The notes under the pieces: generated by a model | Database searches by the model: none | What the model was told of the DNA's origin: nothing | What the model saw: the letters and a program-made list of their open reading frames with translations, nothing else | Part shown: piece by piece, positions 1 through 7,534 of the stretch | Layout: every line of letters begins with the position of its first letter | How positions within the stretch are numbered: position 1 is the first letter of the stretch | Origin: Candidatus Bathyarchaeota archaeon | Lineage (GTDB): Archaea > Thermoproteota > Bathyarchaeia > Bathyarchaeales > Bathycorpusculaceae | Assembly (NCBI GenBank): GCA_003165195.1 | Contig: PLSP01000055.1 | Span: 1-33,360 of the forward strand | Direction of reading: 5' to 3' | DNA length: 33,360 nt | Made by a program: the position numbers and the translations under genes

Positions 1-89
1 AACATAACGTTCCAAAGCTGGAACAATATTTGATTGCAACGTGCTGTATCTAAAAATTATGTATTTCCTAAAATTAAAAGAATACTCAG

Positions 90-556
90 GTGACGATAAT
101 GAAAGAGAATGGTGAGATAGTAAAGACTGAGAGAATTAAGACGAGTAGAGCTGAATTGCGAACGTCTTTAGAGAATGTTCCTAAGGGCAGTAAGGTGGCC
201 TTGGGGTCGGTTGGTTTTTGTCGGCTTTGGCGCTGTATGGAGATTTGTGATATTAAGCGTTTTAGTAATCCTGAGAAGTTGGCGCATTATGCTGGGTTAG
301 TGCCTAGTGTTAGTTAGTCTGGTGAGCATTCTTTTGCTGGAAAAGAAGCGAGGGGTGATTGTTGGCTTAAGTGTATTTTTATTGAGTCTGCTCGGTATTT
401 TGTCAGGTTTTGTCTGGGGTCATTTGTCGGCTGTGTTTAGGGATGCTCGTTTTAGGGAAAAGCAATAGCAAGGATGCGATTAAGATTGTTGCTCGTAAGC
501 TTGTGAATGTGGTTTGGGCTGTTTGGACTTACGAGAAGGAATTCACGGTAAAGTAG
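90..556 (+). pseudogene. IS110-family transposase, decayed remnant
   Basis: The reading frame that starts at GTG 90 matches two separated pieces of an IS110/IS116/IS902 transposase. The first is a TSRAEL...ENVPKGSKVALGSVGF segment of the N-terminal DEDD-type domain. It is followed directly by the C-terminal domain (DIKRFSNPEKLAHYAGLVPSVS), so the middle of the protein is missing. A TAG at 315-317 interrupts the frame where the family usually has a Gln codon. Similarity continues after it (SGEHSFAGKEARGD...LKCIFIESARY) to a further stop near 436. The tail (KDAIKIVARKL...VWTYEKEF) is in another frame and ends at 556. One internal deletion, at least one nonsense change and frameshifts make it non-functional. 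It lies next to a truncated phosphatase on the other strand, which suggests that this insertion damaged that gene. Confidence 0.8.
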
Positions 557-578
557 GACGGGCAGCTTTGGATGTCTT

Positions 579-965
579 CTAAACTTTGGTGCAGTTTAAA
601 CCTTGAATAAATGGCTTTAATTCCTTTTGGAAAAAAGTGCTCCAGCTACCAATTTTATGTTCTGCTTCTTCTTTGATTGTACAAGGTCGAAAATTAGGTG
701 TTCCATCTTCGCTAAAATCTTCGTGGTTCCCTTTTAGCGCTATAACATTTTGTGGATTAGCTTTTGTAAGCGAACTAATTTCTCTGATCGATTCTACACC
801 AAACGATCCTCGGTCTGCGTAATCCCCTAAAAAAACTAGTAAGTCCTCAGTCGTATTGATGATTTTCAATAGAGCGCTTAAGGCTTGATAGTCTCCGTGA
901 ATGTCCCCGACTATAGCAATCCGTTTGTAGTTTCGAGCAGAGATTTCGAATAATTTAGACTTCAT
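579..965 (-). pseudogene. PPP-type metallophosphoesterase, 3'-truncated
   Basis: The 128-residue product has the three N-terminal metal-binding motifs of PPP-family serine/threonine phosphatases: GDIHG (residues 20-24), GDYADRG (47-53) and GNHE (79-82). Enzymes of this family normally run past 200 residues and need two further His motifs in the C-terminal half. These are absent, because the frame stops about 45 residues after GNHE. The stop lies about 20 bp from the end of the IS110 remnant, so truncation by the insertion is likely. The start is intact (ATG 965). It could still be transcribed, but a functional dinuclear metal centre is not expected. Family assignment is firm; the pseudogene status is inferred from the missing C-terminal half. 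Confidence 0.7.
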
Positions 966-1162
966 AGTGAGCTTTGAAATGGGTGACTATCTATAATACT
1001 ATTTTGTTTGTTTGTCTTTTGTTAAAATCGATCTTTTTCTTAGATGATTTTGAAAAAAAATATAATCAAAGGTAACCAGTGGTCTCATATTCAATACTTA
1101 GGTTTGATGACGTTTTAAATTGAGTATATACATTTGAGGCGACTCAAGAATATCACTTTCAT

Positions 1163-1600
1163 TTAAAGAGCGCTTACAAGTTTGGCTACTCCTTCTTCAA
1201 TGTTATGATGATGAATGACGAAGATTCTGTATCCTAACGCTTTGAGTTTATTTCTCTTTTCCATATCGTCTTTTTTGACATAGCCTTCATCGTGCGGTGG
1301 ACCGTCAACGAATAATGCAATGTTTTGTTGTTTGTAGAAGAAGTCGGGTTTTGCTATGCGCACATCTTTGTCGTATATTATGTGTTGGGCCTCGTCTGGC
1401 AAAGGAAGACCCTCATCAACCATCCTTTGCAGCACGATCCGTTCGAGTTCTGAGTCACATGCTTTCAGCAACTCTTCCAGCTTTTCAGTTTGATTGGCTG
1501 GTTGGACAAGGCTTGTTTTTGCATTTTCCAGTAGTCTTAGCGTTGGCAGAATCAGGTTCCTGTCAAGCTTTTCATAGTCGAGGTAAGAAATCCGCAGGAA
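1163..1600 (-). pseudogene. C-terminal end of a DEAD/DEAH helicase with Vsr-like nuclease domain
   Basis: The minus-strand frame is open from about 1600 to the stop at 1163. No good start is seen; the first usable codon is a TTG at 1471. The upstream part (ISYLDYEKLDRNLILPTLRLL) resembles the DUF1998-type end of large helicases. The rest (SELE...GLPLPDEAQ...PDFFYKQQNIALFVDGPPHD...RNKLKALGYRIFVI) is the Vsr/DUF559-like restriction-endonuclease fold often fused to the C-terminus of defence-type DEAD/DEAH helicases. The helicase body is absent, and unrelated plus-strand coding remnants begin at about 1550-1577. It is read as the broken 3' end of a much larger defence gene; a small stand-alone nuclease starting at 1471 is the alternative. 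Confidence 0.6.
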
Positions 1601-1684
1601 CTAAGAGAAGTAGCCAGGAAAGGATACGAGAAATTCGACGAGATGAACGGCGTACACTTCTACCGAAAACCCAAGACGGATTGA
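1577..1684 (+). pseudogene. Unidentified C-terminal coding fragment
   Basis: A short plus-strand frame ending at TGA 1682-1684 reads like a genuine protein tail (VEVRNPQELREVARKGYE, then KFDEMNGVHFYRKPKTD). It has a charged amphipathic composition and no start codon. It abuts and slightly overlaps the open end of the helicase fragment on the other strand, as expected for a rearrangement breakpoint. The parent family was not recognised. It could be chance coding potential. Confidence 0.25.
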
Positions 1685-1763
1685 CTTGACATGCAAAGTC
1701 TAAATATTGCCTCTGCCCTTACAAACACGAAATCCGAAGCTGAAGGCACTAGTACACATGTCA

Positions 1764-1772
1764 CAAATATAT
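1764..1772 (+). promoter_or_regulatory. Possible TATA box for tRNA-Arg
   Basis: The AT-only stretch CAAATATAT lies about 40-48 bp before the mature tRNA 5' end. That would allow a start near 1795-1800 and a short 5' leader removed by RNase P. A weaker GTATAC at 1786-1791 lies closer to the tRNA. The assignment is by position only. Confidence 0.35.
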
Positions 1773-1811
1773 CACCTTCAGCACTGTATACTAGAGTTCA
1801 GGCATGGAAAA

Positions 1812-1887
1812 GGGCTCGTAGCCTAGCACGGATTAAGGTGTCGGCCTTCGGAGCCGGAGATCGTGGGTTCAAATCCCACCGGGCCCG
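1812..1887 (+). tRNA. tRNA-Arg, anticodon TCG
   Basis: A full cloverleaf can be folded by hand. The acceptor stem is GGGCTCG (1812-1818) with CGGGCCC (1880-1886) and a G discriminator at 1887. The D stem is GCCT/AGGT with GG in the loop. The anticodon stem is TCGGC/GCCGG around the loop CTTCGGA, which places TCG at 1848-1850. The T stem is GTGGG/CCCAC around TTCAAAT. There is no intron and CCA is not encoded. It decodes CGA arginine codons. It sits between the mobile-element debris and the SPFH gene; no duplicated tRNA 3' end was seen in the window. Confidence 0.95.
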
Positions 1888-1971
1888 CTTTCATTTTCGT
1901 CTTGAGCATGTGCAATTGGGAAAATTTTAAATCTGCCTTACTCCTAACAATGTATTTAGGGGAGAGGCAGT

Positions 1972-2922
1972 TTGATTGATCTATTGTTGGTTTTCGCCAT
2001 TGTGGTGCCAATAATTGTCTTAATTTATTTGTTTATGGCGTCGCTTCGCATTGTTAGACCTACCGAAAAGGGGCTTGTGGAGCGGCTTGGCAAATACCAC
2101 CGATTTGTTGAAGGTGGAGTGACCGTGCTTTTCCCGTTAATTGACCGTATAATCCGAGTTAACGTGACTGAACGTATGACGCCCGTGCAGCGTCAAGACG
2201 TGATCACTAAAGACAAAGTCTTCATGGGAGTGGACGCTGTGGTTTTTTACAAAATCAAACTTGATGAATTCTCAGTTAAGGCCTCGCAATACAATGTCGC
2301 TAACTTTGCGGCGCAAATAGACACGTTAGCTCGCACCGTGTTAAGGGATATCATAGGTGGGATGGATATGACCATAGCCAACACAAGCCGTCCGGTAATC
2401 AACGCTGCCCTAAAAGTTGCGCTAGACGAACAGAGCGAAAAATGGGGCATCGAAATTATTCGTGCAGAAATAAAGGACTTGGAACCTCCAAGAGAACTCA
2501 TAATATCAATGGAGTCAGTGCTGAAAGCTGACAACGATAGGCAAGCAGCAGAAAAAACGGCTATAGCTCAAGCCACCTTGGCAAGTGGGCAGAAAAATGC
2601 TGCAATTCAGGTGGCGGAAGGACAAAAACAAGCAGCCATCCTTCAGTCGGAAGGCCAGAAAACTGCAACTATAACCATTGCGGAAGGTGACGCCCAAGCG
2701 ACAAAACTACGTAATGAAGCGTTAACTACATACTTCAAGGACAACGCTGTAGTTTTCAAGCAACTAGACACGATCGCAACATCGTTACAAAACAACACAA
2801 AAATCATTGTACCCGAAGGCAAAGCCCTGTCGCTAATCTTAAACGAACAGGAAAACCTCACAAAAGCCACAATTATCCCAGTAACACAACCGCAGCAAGA
2901 GAAAAACAGCAAAAGAATGTAG
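1972..2922 (+). CDS. SPFH/band 7 protein (slipin/stomatin-like)
   Basis: A 316-residue membrane-anchored stomatin-type protein. An N-terminal hydrophobic segment (about residues 3-24) is followed by the conserved slipin start (RIVRPTEKGLVERLGKYHR). The SPFH core runs to about residue 185 (PLIDRIIRVNVTERM, QDVITKDKVFMGVDAVVFYKI, ARTVLRDIIGGMD). A long coiled-coil rich in Ala and Gln with repeated AEGQKQAA-type units covers about 185-245. Proteins of this family oligomerise on the cytoplasmic membrane face and are often paired with an NfeD-type partner, which is not seen here. The TTG start at 1972 is chosen because of the strong GGGGAGAGG ribosome-binding site just upstream and because it gives the complete membrane anchor. 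Length and motifs fit a full gene. Confidence 0.9.
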   Translation: MIDLLLVFAIVVPIIVLIYLFMASLRIVRPTEKGLVERLGKYHRFVEGGVTVLFPLIDRIIRVNVTERMTPVQRQDVITKDKVFMGVDAVVFYKIKLDEFSVKASQYNVANFAAQIDTLARTVLRDIIGGMDMTIANTSRPVINAALKVALDEQSEKWGIEIIRAEIKDLEPPRELIISMESVLKADNDRQAAEKTAIAQATLASGQKNAAIQVAEGQKQAAILQSEGQKTATITIAEGDAQATKLRNEALTTYFKDNAVVFKQLDTIATSLQNNTKIIVPEGKALSLILNEQENLTKATIIPVTQPQQEKNSKRM

Positions 2923-3036
2923 CTTCACCAACTATTTTTTCACCATTCTATGTTAAGGCTTAGTTTGCATTATGGATTTGAAAATAAAAAATATTGGAAT
3001 CCGAAATCAAACTTTATTCTTAAAAGTCGTTGCTTT

Positions 3037-3162
3037 TTATATCCCGTCTACTAGGTGGGCTGTTCCGTCTGGGCAGTATACGCAACTGCCTTTTTCGACG
3101 ATGAAAAATCGGCGGACACAAGCTTTCATCTGTGAGCATCCGTCGCAGTCTCTTGATAACAT
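3037..3162 (-). CDS. 41-residue cysteine-rich protein
   Basis: This very short ORF begins with ATG 3162 behind a textbook ribosome-binding site (AGTAGGAGG, then AAAAGAA). The product has five cysteines in a CDGCSQMKAC (C-x2-C-x5-C) motif followed by a CVYC (C-x2-C) motif, with basic residues between them. This is the layout of a small zinc-ribbon or rubredoxin-like knuckle. It ends with HLVDGI. The family was not recognised, and no function is claimed beyond probable metal binding. It lies 41 bp downstream of another small minus-strand ORF (3203-3349) and may form an operon with it. The strong RBS and the dense paired cysteines argue that it is real. Confidence 0.6.
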   Translation of the reverse strand: MLSRDCDGCSQMKACVRRFFIVEKGSCVYCPDGTAHLVDGI

Positions 3163-3202
3163 TTCTTTTCCTCCTACTTGTTAATGCGATTCTTTGGGCT
3201 TA

Positions 3203-3349
3203 TCAGCGCATGTTGCTGGAACTAGCTTTGTAACCGTTCAACATGAACGCTATGCCTCTTATAGAGCCAACCAGAGAAGCCAAAGTTTCTTTTAAACTTT
3301 TTTGAATTTGCTGAAGCAATTCTGAAGCGGTTGAGTTTGCGGTAGCCAA
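3203..3349 (-). CDS. Small 48-residue hypothetical protein
   Basis: The frame starts at TTG 3349 and encodes a polar, helical peptide (MATANSTASELLQQIQK, then SLKETLASLVGSIRGIAFML) with a hydrophobic patch and a Ser-rich end. A TATA-like sequence (rc TCTAATATTTC, 3368-3378) sits about 20-28 bp upstream, so a leaderless transcript beginning at or near the TTG is plausible. The neighbour downstream is the 41-residue cysteine-rich ORF. The divergent neighbour is the FMN split-barrel gene at 3393. No family was recognised. Support is from promoter geometry and protein-like composition only. Confidence 0.4.
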   Translation of the reverse strand: MATANSTASELLQQIQKSLKETLASLVGSIRGIAFMLNGYKASSSNMR

Positions 3350-3392
3350 AAAGTTATTACGACTGGTGTGAAATATTAGATTTGGTGATTTT

Positions 3393-3818
3393 ATGGAATT
3401 AGATGAATATTTAAAGTTTGCAAATGAGAATCCAATAAGCTACTTAGCCACAATTGATGGCACGCAGCCTCGTGTCAGAGGGCTTCAACTCTGGTACGCT
3501 GACAAAACAGGCTTATACTACAGCTCCGCAGCCAACAAAGACATTTGTAAACAGCTAAAAGAGAACCCAAAGGTTGAAGTTTGTTTCTTTAATCCCAAAA
3601 GCAAAGAAATGCAGCAAATGCGAGTAACAGGCACTGTACAGTTCATTGACGACAAAGAGATGAAAAAGAAGCTTCTTGACGCCAGACCATTCCTAAAACA
3701 GGCTGGACTAACGCCGGAAAACCCAGGGCTGATCCTTTTCAAAGTATCCAAGTGCACTGCTCACTTCTGGACGTTTGCAACAAACAATCAACCGAAAAAA
3801 TGTGTTAGCTTCGCATAG
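3393..3818 (+). CDS. Pyridoxamine 5'-phosphate oxidase-family (FMN split-barrel) protein
   Basis: The 141-residue product matches small PNPOx-like flavin-binding proteins. An N-terminal helix is followed by NPISYLATIDGTQPRVRGLQ, then strands with LYYSSAANKDICKQLKENP, VEVCFFNP, and a C-terminal LILFKVSKCTAHFW. Single-domain members bind FMN, F420 or haem and dimerise; which cofactor is used here cannot be told. Length is normal for the family. The ATG at 3393 is preceded by GGTGA (3384-3388). The next gene, on the opposite strand, is a decayed nitroreductase, also a flavin family, so a former flavin-enzyme pair is possible. Confidence 0.85.
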   Translation: MELDEYLKFANENPISYLATIDGTQPRVRGLQLWYADKTGLYYSSAANKDICKQLKENPKVEVCFFNPKSKEMQQMRVTGTVQFIDDKEMKKKLLDARPFLKQAGLTPENPGLILFKVSKCTAHFWTFATNNQPKKCVSFA

Positions 3819-3825
3819 AAGCTAA

Positions 3826-4224
3826 TCTTTTCTTTATGCATTATTTCGCTTATTGGTCTTCTATCCCGGGGCTCAGGTGTCTCATTGGGGAGCCTATTGG
3901 AAGCAGAGCAACTGGCTTTAGATGCGGGGAGCGTTGATGACTTTTCTTATTTCAGCCTCTTTGAACGCGCCAATCCATCTGGAGCCCAACCCAAGTGAAG
4001 CAGCAGTCAATAGGATGTTTTCAATGGCTGCCTTATCCTGAATGCAAAAAAGGTTCTTGCTACGTTCACCATAGGCTTGCTCTGCACGTTTCTCGTCAAC
4101 GCAAACTACATTGGCGATGGATGCTTCCTCGAGGTTTTCATAACATCTAAAACAGCCATAGAAATCCCAGTTAGAATTCTCAAAAGAAGATAAAAACACA
4201 TTCTTTGAAGCATCGCTAGACGCG
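3826..4224 (-). pseudogene. Nitroreductase-family gene, truncated and frameshifted
   Basis: The frame 3918-4199 encodes the C-terminal half of an FMN-dependent nitroreductase (EEASIANVVCVDEKRA, YGERSKNLFCIQDKAAIENI, LGLGSRWIGAFKEAEIRKVI). The N-terminal ~70 residues with the SxR(K/R) flavin-binding start are missing. The frame stops at PRI, but similarity continues after frameshifts: KPVALLPIGSP in one frame, then NETPEPRDRRPISEIMHKE in another, reaching about 3826 next to the 3' end of the PNPOx-like gene. With the 5' part lost and at least two indels, this is a dead gene. Confidence 0.75.
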
Positions 4225-4365
4225 TTTTAAGCGGAAGAGTCTTAAGTTTTGTTGTTGATTGATTTTTTTGGATGATGAGCACTAGAGTCAGAGCTTAAGC
4301 AGTGATAAAGACTCGACGGGCGAACTGACAAGTAAACAATCAAAACAGAACGGAATACTTATCTG

Positions 4366-4380
4366 TAAAGTAGCTATAAA
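4366..4380 (+). promoter_or_regulatory. TATA promoter of the eL22 gene
   Basis: TAAAGTAGCTATAAA contains a clean TATA box (4375-4380) with a purine-rich BRE-like stretch before it. The predicted start is near 4401-4405, which gives a leader of about 25 nt carrying the GAGGTGA ribosome-binding site ahead of ATG 4428. Confidence 0.65.
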
Positions 4381-4427
4381 AACAAGGCTAAAGCAGAAAA
4401 TGGCGCATTTAATCGAGGTGAATAAAA

Positions 4428-4712
4428 ATGGTTGAAATGAAAGTTGACGCTTCAGAACTTAAAGGCGACGAAGCCAAACTAGTTGATAAACTGGTTGAAT
4501 TCCTTAAAGAGAAAACAAGCGGAGACACATCTGCAGACGGAAAAGTTGTATCGGTAAAAGGCGAGGGCGAAGCACTTAGCAAAAAATACATTCGCATAAT
4601 AGTTAAGAAATTCCTGCACAAATATGAATTAACGGAGACTTTTAGAGTAATCGCTGACAAAGAAGAAAACACGCTTAAAATTAAACACCGCAAACTCGCG
4701 GAAGAAGACTAA
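4428..4712 (+). CDS. Ribosomal protein eL22-like
   Basis: The 94-residue acidic/basic protein aligns over most of its length with eukaryotic large-subunit protein L22. It has an N-terminal DASELK...LVDKLVEFLKEKT region, a GKVVSVKGEGEALSKKYI strand-turn and KKFLHKYELTETFRVIADKE. Eukaryotic L22 has the same order ([25 protein letters not shown]), and the acidic end here is EED. The protein is expected to sit on the 60S/50S exit-tunnel side of the ribosome. Most archaea lack eL22. ATG 4428 is chosen because of GAGGTGA eight bases before it; an in-frame ATG at 4437 is the alternative. The gene is monocistronic with its own TATA box and a hairpin/T-tract after it. Confidence 0.75.
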   Translation: MVEMKVDASELKGDEAKLVDKLVEFLKEKTSGDTSADGKVVSVKGEGEALSKKYIRIIVKKFLHKYELTETFRVIADKEENTLKIKHRKLAEED

Positions 4713-4717
4713 ACAGA

Positions 4718-4755
4718 CCAAACTGACGGTTTGTTTAGTTAAATTTGTTTTTTCA
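4718..4755 (+). terminator. Hairpin plus T-tract after the eL22 gene
   Basis: CAAAC-TGACG-GTTTG forms a short perfect hairpin just after the stop codon. It is followed by T-rich sequence with a run of six T. Archaeal termination relies mainly on the T-tract. Confidence 0.45.
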
Positions 4756-4852
4756 CATTATTTTGTACTGTCCTACTTCTGGTACAGGCTGTTCTAAAGC
4801 TTAGCATTAAATCAAGAAACCCTCAATTAACGAGAAGAGCGGAGGCTTGTGT

Positions 4853-5029
4853 TTGAGCTACAGAAAGATTGCGATTGGAGGGGCAATAGTTGTTTTGCTG
4901 GTAACTTTCGCGGTCCTGCTTACGCAAACATACACGTCTTTTCAAGGTTTCAACGCTTTAGGGGCAATAGCAGCGATAACAGTTGTCATAGTCGGCGTAG
5001 CCTGGTTTAAGAAAACTGCGAAGCCTTAA
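4853..5029 (+). CDS. Small two-helix membrane protein
   Basis: The product has about 58 residues. A short basic start (SYRK) is followed by a first membrane helix (IAIGGAIVVLLVTFAVLL), a short polar loop (TQTYTSFQGF) and a second helix (LGAIAAITVVIVGVAWF), and it ends KKTAKP. The start is set at TTG 4853 because GGAGG (4841-4845) is seven bases before it; the in-frame TTG at 4847 is too close to that site. The gene lies between the eL22 gene and the convergent hdrA. No family was recognised. Confidence 0.6.
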   Translation: MSYRKIAIGGAIVVLLVTFAVLLTQTYTSFQGFNALGAIAAITVVIVGVAWFKKTAKP

Positions 5030-5077
5030 ACTCTTTTTTTGAATGAAGTTTATTCGCGTTGGAGAAAAGTTTGGCAT

Positions 5078-7534
5078 CTACTTGCGTTTGAGCATGTTTT
5101 CAAGGATTGGTTTTAGTTTTGCATTTTCTGCTTGGATCTTTTCTTTGCCCAGCGCTTTTCTTTGTCCGTCGATTTCTTTGATCACTTCAGCGTAGTGTAT
5201 GCCTTCAGCGGCTGATACGTATTCAACTCGGAAGCGTTCTGGGCTCATGCCAAGTTTTGTGAGCATGCCTTTGAGGGCGTCGGTGCGTGCTTTCATCTTG
5301 TAGTTTCCGCTAATGTAGTGGCAGTCGTATGGCAAGTGGCAGGCGCCAACCAAAACCATGCCGGCTCCAAGACGCAGAGCCTCCAACACGAATTCCCGTG
5401 CGACTCTGCCGCTGCACATTACTCGAATAGCACGAACGCTTGCCGGATAGTCAAAGCGGCTGATCCCAGCTAGGTCAGCTCCTGCATAACTACACCAGTT
5501 GCACAGAATAGCGAGGATTTTTTCTTCAGGCTTGTCTTGTAGGGCAGCTCGGATTTGAGCCATTATCTGTGCATCGGTGAAGTGCATCTGTGTGATGGCG
5601 TGTTGTGGGCATTCGGCGACGCATGTTCCGCATCCGTGGCAGCTGGCTGTGATTATTTGTGAAGCTTTCCCTGGTTCCGCCTTGATGGCTCCGTAGGGGC
5701 ATTTGTCAACGCAGACTCCGCATTTCGACGTTTTGTTTTTGCATTTACTTTCGTCGACTACGGAGATGATGGGTTCAATCTTCCATTTTGGTTTGCTAAT
5801 GACTGTTGCCACTCGGGATGCTGCTCCGCTACCTTGCGAAACGCTGTATGGGATGTCTTTGAGTCCTTGGCATGCGCCTGCGTAGAAGACGCCGTCGGTT
5901 GGTGCATCCATGGGTTTGAGTTTGGGGTGAGACTCCATAAAGAAGCCGTCTGATCCCCGTGAGAGGTTAAGTATGCGTGCTATGTCCTCGGAGCCTTTTT
6001 TGGGTGTGGCAGCTGTTGCAAGCACTACCATTTCAGCTTCAACTTCGATGGGTTGACCAAGCAAAGAGTCTTCGGAGTGAAGCATTAAATTGTGGGTAAC
6101 TGGATCCTCATCTATGCGGCTTACTCGTCCTCTGATGAAGTTGACGCCTCGTTCTCTTGCACGATCGTAGAATTCTTCGTAGCCTTTTCCTGAACTTCGG
6201 ATATCCATATAGAAAACGTAGACTTCCACATCTTCTTTGTACTTCTCTTTGAGTTGCACGACATGTTTTAGTGTGTACATGCAGCAGAAGTTGCTACAGT
6301 AAGGGTACTTGTTTTTGTCTCGGCTGCCGACGCATTGGATAAATGCAATTTTGTGTGGTTTTTGACCATCCGACTGGCGAATTACTTTGCCGCCTGTGGG
6401 ACCAGCAGCTAAGATTAGTCGTTCAAACTCCATGCTGGTGATAACGTTTGGGTATTTGCCGTAGCCAAGCAGCGGCATGTCGTAGGGTAAATAAACATCG
6501 AAGCCTGTGGAGACAATTACTGCGCCTATATCGATTTCGACTTCTTCAGGTTGCTGGTTGAAGTCGATGGCTTGCCGTGCACCGCACGCCTCGGTGCATT
6601 TGAAGCATTCGATGCAGTAATCTTTGTTGACGGAGTAAATTAACGGCACGGTTTGGTCAAATGGGACACTGATGGCTTTGCGTGTGCCAAGGTTCATGTC
6701 CCATTCGTTGGGGTACTCGATTGGGCAAGCGTCTTTGCATTCGCCGCAACCCGTGCATCTTTCGGGGATGACATACCGCGGGTTTTTGCGGATTTTCGCC
6801 TTAAAGTTGCCGATGTAGCCGTCAACTTTGATTAGATCGCTGTTAGCGAAAATTGTGATGTTTGGATGCCGGGCGCAGTCGACCATTTTTGGTCCCTCAA
6901 TGCAGATGCTGCAGTCAAGGGTTGGAAAAGTCTTGTCAAGTGCCGCCATGTGTCCGCCGATGCTTTGAGTGTTCTCAAGCAGGTAAACTTTGTAGCCCAT
7001 GTCAGCTAGGTCTAGGGCTGCATTCATGCCTGCGATGCCGCCGCCGACAATGAGTGCTTTGTTGGTAACTGGCACTTCGATGGTTTGAAGTGGCTGCATC
7101 AAACGTACCTTTGCAACTGCCATTCGAACGGAGTCTTTAGCCCGGTCAGTTGCCCCCTGCGGGTCACTTTGGTGGCACCATGAAGAGAACTCTCTAATGT
7201 TAGCCATCTCGTAGAGAAACGGGTTTAGCCCTGCTTCTGAAACTGTGCGTCTAAAAGTGGGTTCATGCATTCTTGGCGAACAAGCGGCGATGACTACGCG
7301 GTTGAGTCTCTGTTCTTTTATGGCTTTTCGGATTTCTAGTTGCCCGGGGTCAGCGCATGTGTAGCGGTTTTCTTTGACGAAAACTACGTCGGGGATGGTT
7401 TTAGCGTATTCGGCAACTGCTTTGACGTCTACGGTGCCTGCGATGTTTAAGCCGCAGTGGCAAACAAAGACACCTACTCGCAGTTCTTCGGGTTTTGGTG
7501 CGTCTGGTTGTTTTGGGGTTTGTGGGGTACTCAT
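5078..7534 (-). CDS. hdrA: HdrA-MvhD fusion, heterodisulfide reductase-type flavin subunit
   Basis: An 818-residue flavin-based electron-bifurcation-type subunit. Order: an N-terminal HdrA domain (CHCG at 25-28, CADPG at 60), an FAD Rossmann motif (GGGIAG, 164-169), an inserted Cys segment (C208, C211, C220), two [4Fe-4S] motifs (C260/263/266/270 and C307/310/313/317), a second HdrA half with C413/417/418, and a further ferredoxin pair (C605/608/612 and C632/635/638/642). The C-terminal MvhD/FlpD-type domain has CNWC (678-681), MCSGRV (C707) and ACHLPYDCHY (732-740). In methanogens HdrA carries the bifurcating FAD and MvhD passes electrons from a hydrogenase or formate dehydrogenase. A fused form is known as HdrA2 in Methanosarcina. 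HdrB, HdrC and hydrogenase genes are not in the window, so partners must be elsewhere. The start overlaps the upstream polyferredoxin stop (ATGA). Confidence 0.92.
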   Translation of the reverse strand: MSTPQTPKQPDAPKPEELRVGVFVCHCGLNIAGTVDVKAVAEYAKTIPDVVFVKENRYTCADPGQLEIRKAIKEQRLNRVVIAACSPRMHEPTFRRTVSEAGLNPFLYEMANIREFSSWCHQSDPQGATDRAKDSVRMAVAKVRLMQPLQTIEVPVTNKALIVGGGIAGMNAALDLADMGYKVYLLENTQSIGGHMAALDKTFPTLDCSICIEGPKMVDCARHPNITIFANSDLIKVDGYIGNFKAKIRKNPRYVIPERCTGCGECKDACPIEYPNEWDMNLGTRKAISVPFDQTVPLIYSVNKDYCIECFKCTEACGARQAIDFNQQPEEVEIDIGAVIVSTGFDVYLPYDMPLLGYGKYPNVITSMEFERLILAAGPTGGKVIRQSDGQKPHKIAFIQCVGSRDKNKYPYCSNFCCMYTLKHVVQLKEKYKEDVEVYVFYMDIRSSGKGYEEFYDRARERGVNFIRGRVSRIDEDPVTHNLMLHSEDSLLGQPIEVEAEMVVLATAATPKKGSEDIARILNLSRGSDGFFMESHPKLKPMDAPTDGVFYAGACQGLKDIPYSVSQGSGAASRVATVISKPKWKIEPIISVVDESKCKNKTSKCGVCVDKCPYGAIKAEPGKASQIITASCHGCGTCVAECPQHAITQMHFTDAQIMAQIRAALQDKPEEKILAILCNWCSYAGADLAGISRFDYPASVRAIRVMCSGRVAREFVLEALRLGAGMVLVGACHLPYDCHYISGNYKMKARTDALKGMLTKLGMSPERFRVEYVSAAEGIHYAEVIKEIDGQRKALGKEKIQAENAKLKPILENMLKRK

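Noticed and set aside
1297-1930. Plus-strand frames of 130 and 79 residues
   Set aside because: They lie antisense to the helicase fragment or run through the tRNA gene and show no family features.
2972-3184. Plus-strand 70-residue frame
   Set aside because: It is antisense to the cysteine-rich minus-strand ORF, which has the better start site and composition.
3284-3306. AAAGTTT/AAACTTT hairpin followed by T residues
   Set aside because: On the plus strand no gene precedes it, and it lies inside the 48-residue minus-strand ORF; probably chance.
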